A stretch of DNA of 64,000 nucleotides from Malus domestica (lineage: Eukaryota > Streptophyta > Magnoliopsida > Rosales > Rosaceae), in the NCBI RefSeq assembly GCF_042453785.1, contig NC_091661.1:30433501-30497500 (forward strand), read 5' to 3'. Numbering within the stretch: the stretch's first letter is position 1; each line of letters opens with the position of its first letter. The notes beneath the pieces were generated by a model that was not told the DNA's origin, ran no database searches, and worked only from the letters and a program-made list of their open reading frames with translations. Shown in pieces: positions 59,501-64,000 of this stretch. A program made the position numbers and the translations under genes.

Positions 59501-60747
59501 GTGCACCATAAGTAACTTTCAATGTCTGTCCATCTGAATGAAACCTGAAGCCCTTGGATTCCAAAGTACCCAAAGAAATAAGATTTTTCTTCAAATTCGG
59601 TACATACCAAACACCTGTCAACTCTTTAACCATGCCATCATGCAACTTCAAACGAACTGTACCAATCCCTTTTGTTGTGCAAGGATTGTCATCTCCCATG
59701 AACACAACACCACCATCAAACTCTTTCAAGCTTGAAAACCAATCCTTGTGAGGAGTCATATGATGAGTACAACCCGTATCCAACACCCACTTAGTAGCAC
59801 AATCAAATGATGAGGAAGTGGTTAAAGCAAAATCAGAAAAATTTGTTTCAACCTCAGCAACATTAGCTTCAGAACTTTATTTGCCTTTGGTCTTCAATCT
59901 AGGACAATCTTTCTTCCAATGGCCCTTATTACGACAAAAGGCACATTCATCCATTTCCAAAGGTTTTCTACCTTTAGAGTTTCCTCTAGGTTGAGACTGT
60001 GATTTTTTCCTACTAGAAGATGATCTTCTCTCCGATGATCTACCTCTAACAAATAAAGCTTCAGAGGTACTATCATGATTTTTATCTCTATGCCTCATTT
60101 CATAATTCATCAAGGCATTTGACACATCTTCAAATTTCACAGTTTCTTTACCATGCATAATAGTGGTAACAAAATGCTCATAAGAGTCTGGTAAGGAATT
60201 CAACAATATTAAGGCCTTATCTTCATCCTTAATATCCTCATCTAAATTTAATAAGTCGACAATCAACTTATTAAAAGCATCAAGGTGTCTAATCATTTTT
60301 GTACCTTCTTTGTATTGGAAGTGGTAGAGCTTTTTCTTCAAGTGTAGCCGGTTCTCTGCACTCTTTGTCATATACTTGTCTTCCAATTTTTGCCACAACA
60401 CACTTGCTAATGTCTCCCGTATCACAAAATACTTTTGAGTTTTTGCAAGGCACAATCGAATTGAAGAGCAAGCCCACAAATTTAATTTCTCCCATTCTGG
60501 CTTCGACATAACTTCTGGCTTCTCTCCCAAAGCGGCAAGTAGATCTTGTTGAGCTAACACATCTTTGACCTCACATTGCCACATCCCGAAGTTATTTGTG
60601 CCATCAAACTTTTCCACTTCGAACTTTACATTTTACACCGTAGTTCTTGCAAACCCGGAGCTGCTTCCAAAATGATTCTCATCTTGCCCGTCTGACATCT
60701 TTGGCAACTAGACAGTACCCAAGAGCAACCAGTGCTCTGATACCAAT

Positions 60748-61417
60748 TGTTGTGCTAGGATAGCACCAAACCCGTTGGAACCAACTCAAGCTAACCCACA
60801 GGAAATTTATCAAATGAAAATGCAAGAACAAAATATAAAAGACACCAAGATTTAACGAGGTTCCTCAACAGTTAGTGTAACTGGAGTACGTCCTCGGAGT
60901 AGTAGGAGCTCACCCAATAATCCACTATCAACCAAATGGGAGTTTACAAAGTGTTGGCAATCTCACAACCCAAATAACCCAATACACCCAATAGCTCTCA
61001 CACACCACATAAACAAATAGAGAAAGAAATATAATGAATAATTTCTTCTCTATACATATAGCTCAAAGCTATTACAACAATAACTACTTTGGTGGATGAT
61101 TACTAACCAAATAGAAGAGCACCTTCTTCTTCTTTTTTGCTCTCAATTTTATGCTCTCTGCAGCTCACTTTGCTCTCTCAAAGATGGGCTACTAAAACAG
61201 AAAAAATGGTGCACACTTTCTTCCTCTCTCTTACCTCCATATGCACACATTCATCCATTATAAACACCCAATAAACAAAACCAAAGTAAAGACATAATGA
61301 TTACTTTACAAACGTCATCATGACCTTTCTTTTTTCTTTTCAACAAACATAATCATTTGTCTTTTTCTTTCTTTTGATTTGTTTAATAGCCGAAAGTTGT
61401 TTGGCCATAATTCAACA
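60748..61417 (-). repeat. right LTR (5' LTR in element orientation) of the Copia element
   Basis: 670 bp, with TGTTG/CAACA ends, next to the primer-binding site at about 60732-60745 and followed by the second ATCCA. Confidence 0.95.
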
Positions 61418-62741
61418 ATCCATTCAGAAAATTCCGTACTTTTTTTTGTCCCTTTGGTAAACTTGTTTCACAAAATTCATTCATATATCACAATTTCCCG
61501 CTTAATAGAGGCATCAGAAACATGTCTTACTTCTCATATCCAAGGTCATGAGAGAGCACGACATCAGCTTCATCTTCACCAAGTGCATCTGCTATGCTTC
61601 TACTTGTCCATCCTTTGTCCAGTGATTGACCAATTTCATCATTCCCTAAACTGTTTGCCCAGTTTCTAGTTTCTTTCTTCAAATGGCCAAGCTCTTGCAA
61701 TAAATACTCAGCATTAATGTAATGGCATTCTTTGCGAGTTTTCCAGAAGAGAACTTCCACAAAAAGTAGGGGTTGATTTTTCATTTTTTAAAGCATTTTT
61801 CTGACTAAACTTTTCAAAAAATCGACAATATTTTCATACACCTTGCATGGACATGACTTCTGCTCAGCTAGAATGCCATAGAATGTAGTGAGGAGTGATA
61901 ACTGCAAAAGTTTTTCCATGAAAACTTCAGAGGAGAAATGAACTTGAAATGGGTGCTTAAAATTATATAAGGTTGATACATAAAGTTTGACCTGATACAA
62001 CATCGGAGAGAGCCCCAGGTCATCACTTATCCTTCGCAGCATGCTGACTACGTAGTGATTTGTACTGGTCGAGTTACTCTTATAAAACTTAAGCAACCAA
62101 CACAACTTCTGGATGATGCTGTGGCTTGCAAAAGCAGAAATCAAAGTTGACACCTTAAAATCAACTTCATCAGTTGCAGCTACCTGCTCATCAGCAGAAG
62201 AATCGCCTGTGCTATAACCAAGATCACCATTGGCATAGTCAGAATCTCTGCGATCGATCCGTGCCAGGCTGTCTTCAATTTTTTCTGTCTCCAACAAAGA
62301 TATTTTGCATTCATCAGGCTGATCAGGGATAATGGTGTCTTCTTTCCCATCAGAAATTGTGTTTAGGCTTCTGTTCTCCGTCACACACACTCACATCTGT
62401 TGATTGCTCTTCATTGGAGATTGCCAATCTCTATTTGAATGGTAGCATGTTCTCCTAAGAGTTTATTTTCTGTTTCCTTCTCAATCGGTGTTTTCTTCTT
62501 CCTCACTTTCCTAGATTTTTTAGAAACCTTAATCATAAAAGGAAATTGGTTTTAGTAGTGACTCTTTTTGTTTTTCCAAATTGTTTTAAGTAGAGAGACA
62601 ATAATATTTGCCCCCTTTCCCCCTTCCAAAATTATGAATGCTACATACCCTCAAAGTTCCCTCTGCTTGAAGGTTTATGAGGAATCTGCTGGCAACAACT
62701 TAAGCACCAAATCTAGCATGCGAATCTGGTTAGTCAATAAC

Positions 62742-63110
62742 CTGCATAGAGCTTTTTAGATATGGCAACTTAGTATGTGTCCTTCTAATGGGCCCCTAAA
62801 GTGCAATTGGTCCCTTTAAAAACTATGTCCTTCTAATGGGCCAGCTGGGCTTGGGTTCCAAGGCCCAAAGGCCTAGGTCCGTTGGTTTTGGGTTTTTAAA
62901 TAAATAAATAAAGAAAGAAAAGGGTTGGGTTTGGGATTCAACAAGTTTGGGCTCGGGGTTTCACGGGCCTAAGGTCCGATTCTAATTGGCCCAAAGGCCT
63001 AAATGACAAGGGCTTGTATTCGGCTGCCCTAAGGTTTGGGCTCGGATGCAGCGGCCCAAAGGCCCTGGTTTGCTTGTTTTCGCCGGGGATGGAAGCCGGA
63101 CAACACGAAG
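62742..63110. repeat. dispersed GGCCCAAAGGCC-rich repeat
   Basis: Holds TCCTTCTAATGGGCC twice (about 62778 and 62823) and then GGGTTTTTAAATAAATAAAT, CACGGGCCTAAGGTCCG and TTGGCCCAAAGGCCTAAATG. These correspond to text at 6290-6520. It forms the 5' boundary of the partial WDR91 copy and follows the truncated end of the TIMELESS copy. Confidence 0.55.
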
Positions 63111-64000
63111 GAGAAAGCCATCCAGTCAGGAAGGACGGACAAAGTTTTGGAGTTCTTTGGAACGAATGGGAATGATTTGTTGCCAAGGGGCGAGGATTGG
63201 ACTGCATGGTTTGGTGGGTTTGTCTTTTCGTCTTTCTATTTTGGTATGATGAAGCTACTGTCTTTCGTTGATTTACCTTTTTCATATGTAAAGAAACCAA
63301 ACTCTGATCCTGAGTTTCGTATATACTTTTCAAAGGAATGGTACGAGGCCTTGCGTTTATCTGTGAGGAATTTCTTTAGTGAGATCTTCAATGGTACTCA
63401 TATCCTTCAAAATTGTTTTTTATTTACATTTTTGTATATGTTGCGTCCAACTCCATAGACTTTTGATGTTATCAGAATTTCATAGCTACCATACGAAAAC
63501 CAGTTTTGTTTGTACCAACCATGCTCTAATTTATTTTGAGTTTGTATATTTCAAGTGAAAACGAGGTTAGTTTTGCATTGGCTTTCAGAATCTTGGTTCC
63601 AGCAGGAAGCCATTTCCGCAAGAATTGATGGGGAAGGCATGGTTGTGTGTGTGCAGTTTGTGGGGTTACCCGGTCAGGAATGGGTTACTGAGGTAGGTAT
63701 GGAAGAGTTTTGACTTCTCTGTTTCCTCCCTTGATTCAACAGGTAATGCACTGTTTCCTCCCTTGATCCTATTATGCTTTTGCTGCTGTATTTTGAGTTT
63801 GAAGAAAATGCCCTTAACTAAACCACGCATGCCAGCCCTTTTGAAAATCAGTTCAGAGAAGACTACTGTCAACCGTCTGAAAAAAGACATCAAGCTACTC
63901 AATCTCAAGCTGTCAGAACTTCAGGCTTTGTTGGAGGAAAAAGATGGTGAATTATGCCAGTTAAGAAGGTAAAGTTTTTCATTGTTTCAGCCCTTTAGAG
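63111..64000 (+). pseudogene. second, 5'-truncated copy of the WDR91-like gene
   Basis: From GCCATCCAGTCAGGAAGG onward it follows the first copy (42368-43110) with introns, at roughly 95% identity by eye: exon 1 tail (DKVLEFFGTNGNDLLPRGED), exon 2 (SYVKKPNSDPEFRIYFSKEW), exon 3 (LLKISSEKTTVNRLKKDIKL). Start and first 99 codons are absent. The intron 1 acceptor with its GATGCAG is deleted (about 18 nt), so normal splicing of exon 2 is lost. The U12 intron persists (ATATCCTT at 63400, AC at 63826) but is 427 bp, against 280 bp in the first copy. The copy runs off the window, so later exons may exist. Confidence 0.85.

Larger units (their letters stand above)
55867..61417 (-). mobile_element. 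Ty1/Copia LTR retrotransposon (TNT1/Tork-like), nearly whole
   Basis: Two LTRs (55867-56535 and 60748-61417) begin TGTTGTGCTAGG and end CATAATTCAACA in the plus strand; the target duplication ATCCA lies at 55862-55866 and 61418-61422. The element is on the minus strand: a tRNA-Met-type primer site (complement GCTCTGATACCA) adjoins the right LTR and a polypurine tract the left. Parts in order: gag with a CCHC knuckle (about 60.6-59.9 kb), protease/integrase (59.8-58.9 kb), reverse transcriptase (about 58.1-57.1 kb), RNase H (about 57.0-56.7 kb). LTRs differ by roughly 3%, about one million years at 1.3e-8. It carries about four breaks, so it is a recent fossil. It lies in an intron of the TIMELESS copy. 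Confidence 0.95.
53727..62741 (-). pseudogene. TIMELESS (TIM) homologue, 5'-truncated pseudogene
   Basis: Minus-strand exons: 62741-62649 (LLTNQIRMLDLVLKLLPADS), 62527-61992, 61901-61531 (QPLLFVEVLFWKTRKECHYI, SIADALGEDEADVVLSHDLG), 55813-55730, 55642-55538, 55335-55103, 54987-54919, 54770-54542, 54297-54199, 54056-53727. Two exons encode a repeated motif: NCSHLIAEALDPDGKVSSAQ/ISNKLKQLGL and KCSHMIANAMDGDGKFTAPQ/VSRKLKQLGL. TIMELESS stabilises replication forks with TIPIN. Decay: the N-terminal half is missing, the first exon has an internal deletion (LPADS joins NLQAEGTLR), frameshifts occur near 62410 and 55185 and in the last exon, and TAA replaces a Lys codon at 61790. A 90-nt in-frame intron lies at 61902-61991. 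One intron holds a Copia element. Confident of family and of decay. Confidence 0.87.

Overview
The window is nuclear DNA of a flowering plant. Genes have spliced GT-AG introns, plant-type receptor kinase, receptor-like protein, class III chitinase and WD40 genes, and many plant transposon families. The repeat families and protein sequences look like Rosaceae, probably the apple/pear tribe. That last step is inference from recognition; no database search was possible.

Layout. 1-10 kb is repeat-rich DNA: a 193-bp MITE, a 1.25-kb Pack-MULE carrying a DnaJ (HSP40) gene fragment, an intact Cassandra TRIM with 5S-rRNA-like LTRs, a solo LTR and a short hAT element, each with target-site duplications. 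10.0-10.9 kb holds a class III chitinase pseudogene. 11.0-14.6 kb is an intact five-exon G-type lectin S-receptor-like kinase on the minus strand. About 17.0-34.08 kb is a gene-poor block that I read as two head-to-tail Helitron units. They carry exon-intron fragments of LCB1 (serine palmitoyltransferase), INO80 and a SYP13-type syntaxin, and end at a clear Helitron 3' terminus (hairpin plus CTAG).

35-41 kb is a nest of RTE-type LINE 3' fragments around a non-coding-type retroelement with satellite-like tandem repeats and one open coiled-coil frame. 41.6-46.1 kb is a complete WDR91-like gene whose 15 coding exons join in frame to 654 residues, provided that intron 2 is a U12-type AT-AC intron and intron 12 a GC-AG intron. 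47.1-50.0 kb is an intact single-exon LRR receptor-like protein (EIX2/Cf type) on the minus strand. 50.4-51.9 kb is a solo LTR.

53.7-62.7 kb is a 5'-truncated, decayed TIMELESS gene copy on the minus strand, one intron of which holds a 5.55-kb Copia element with TSD ATCCA. The last 0.9 kb is a second, partial copy of the WDR91 gene in the same orientation as the first, joined at its 5' end to a dispersed repeat.

Only three genes look functional: the lectin receptor kinase, the WDR91 homologue and the receptor-like protein. The first and last are surface receptors typical of defence-related clusters; WDR91 homologues act in endosome maturation. They form no pathway with one another. The unusual content is the transposon-driven copying of host gene pieces (Pack-MULE, Helitrons), the decayed TIMELESS copy, and the minor-spliceosome intron shared by both WDR91 copies.
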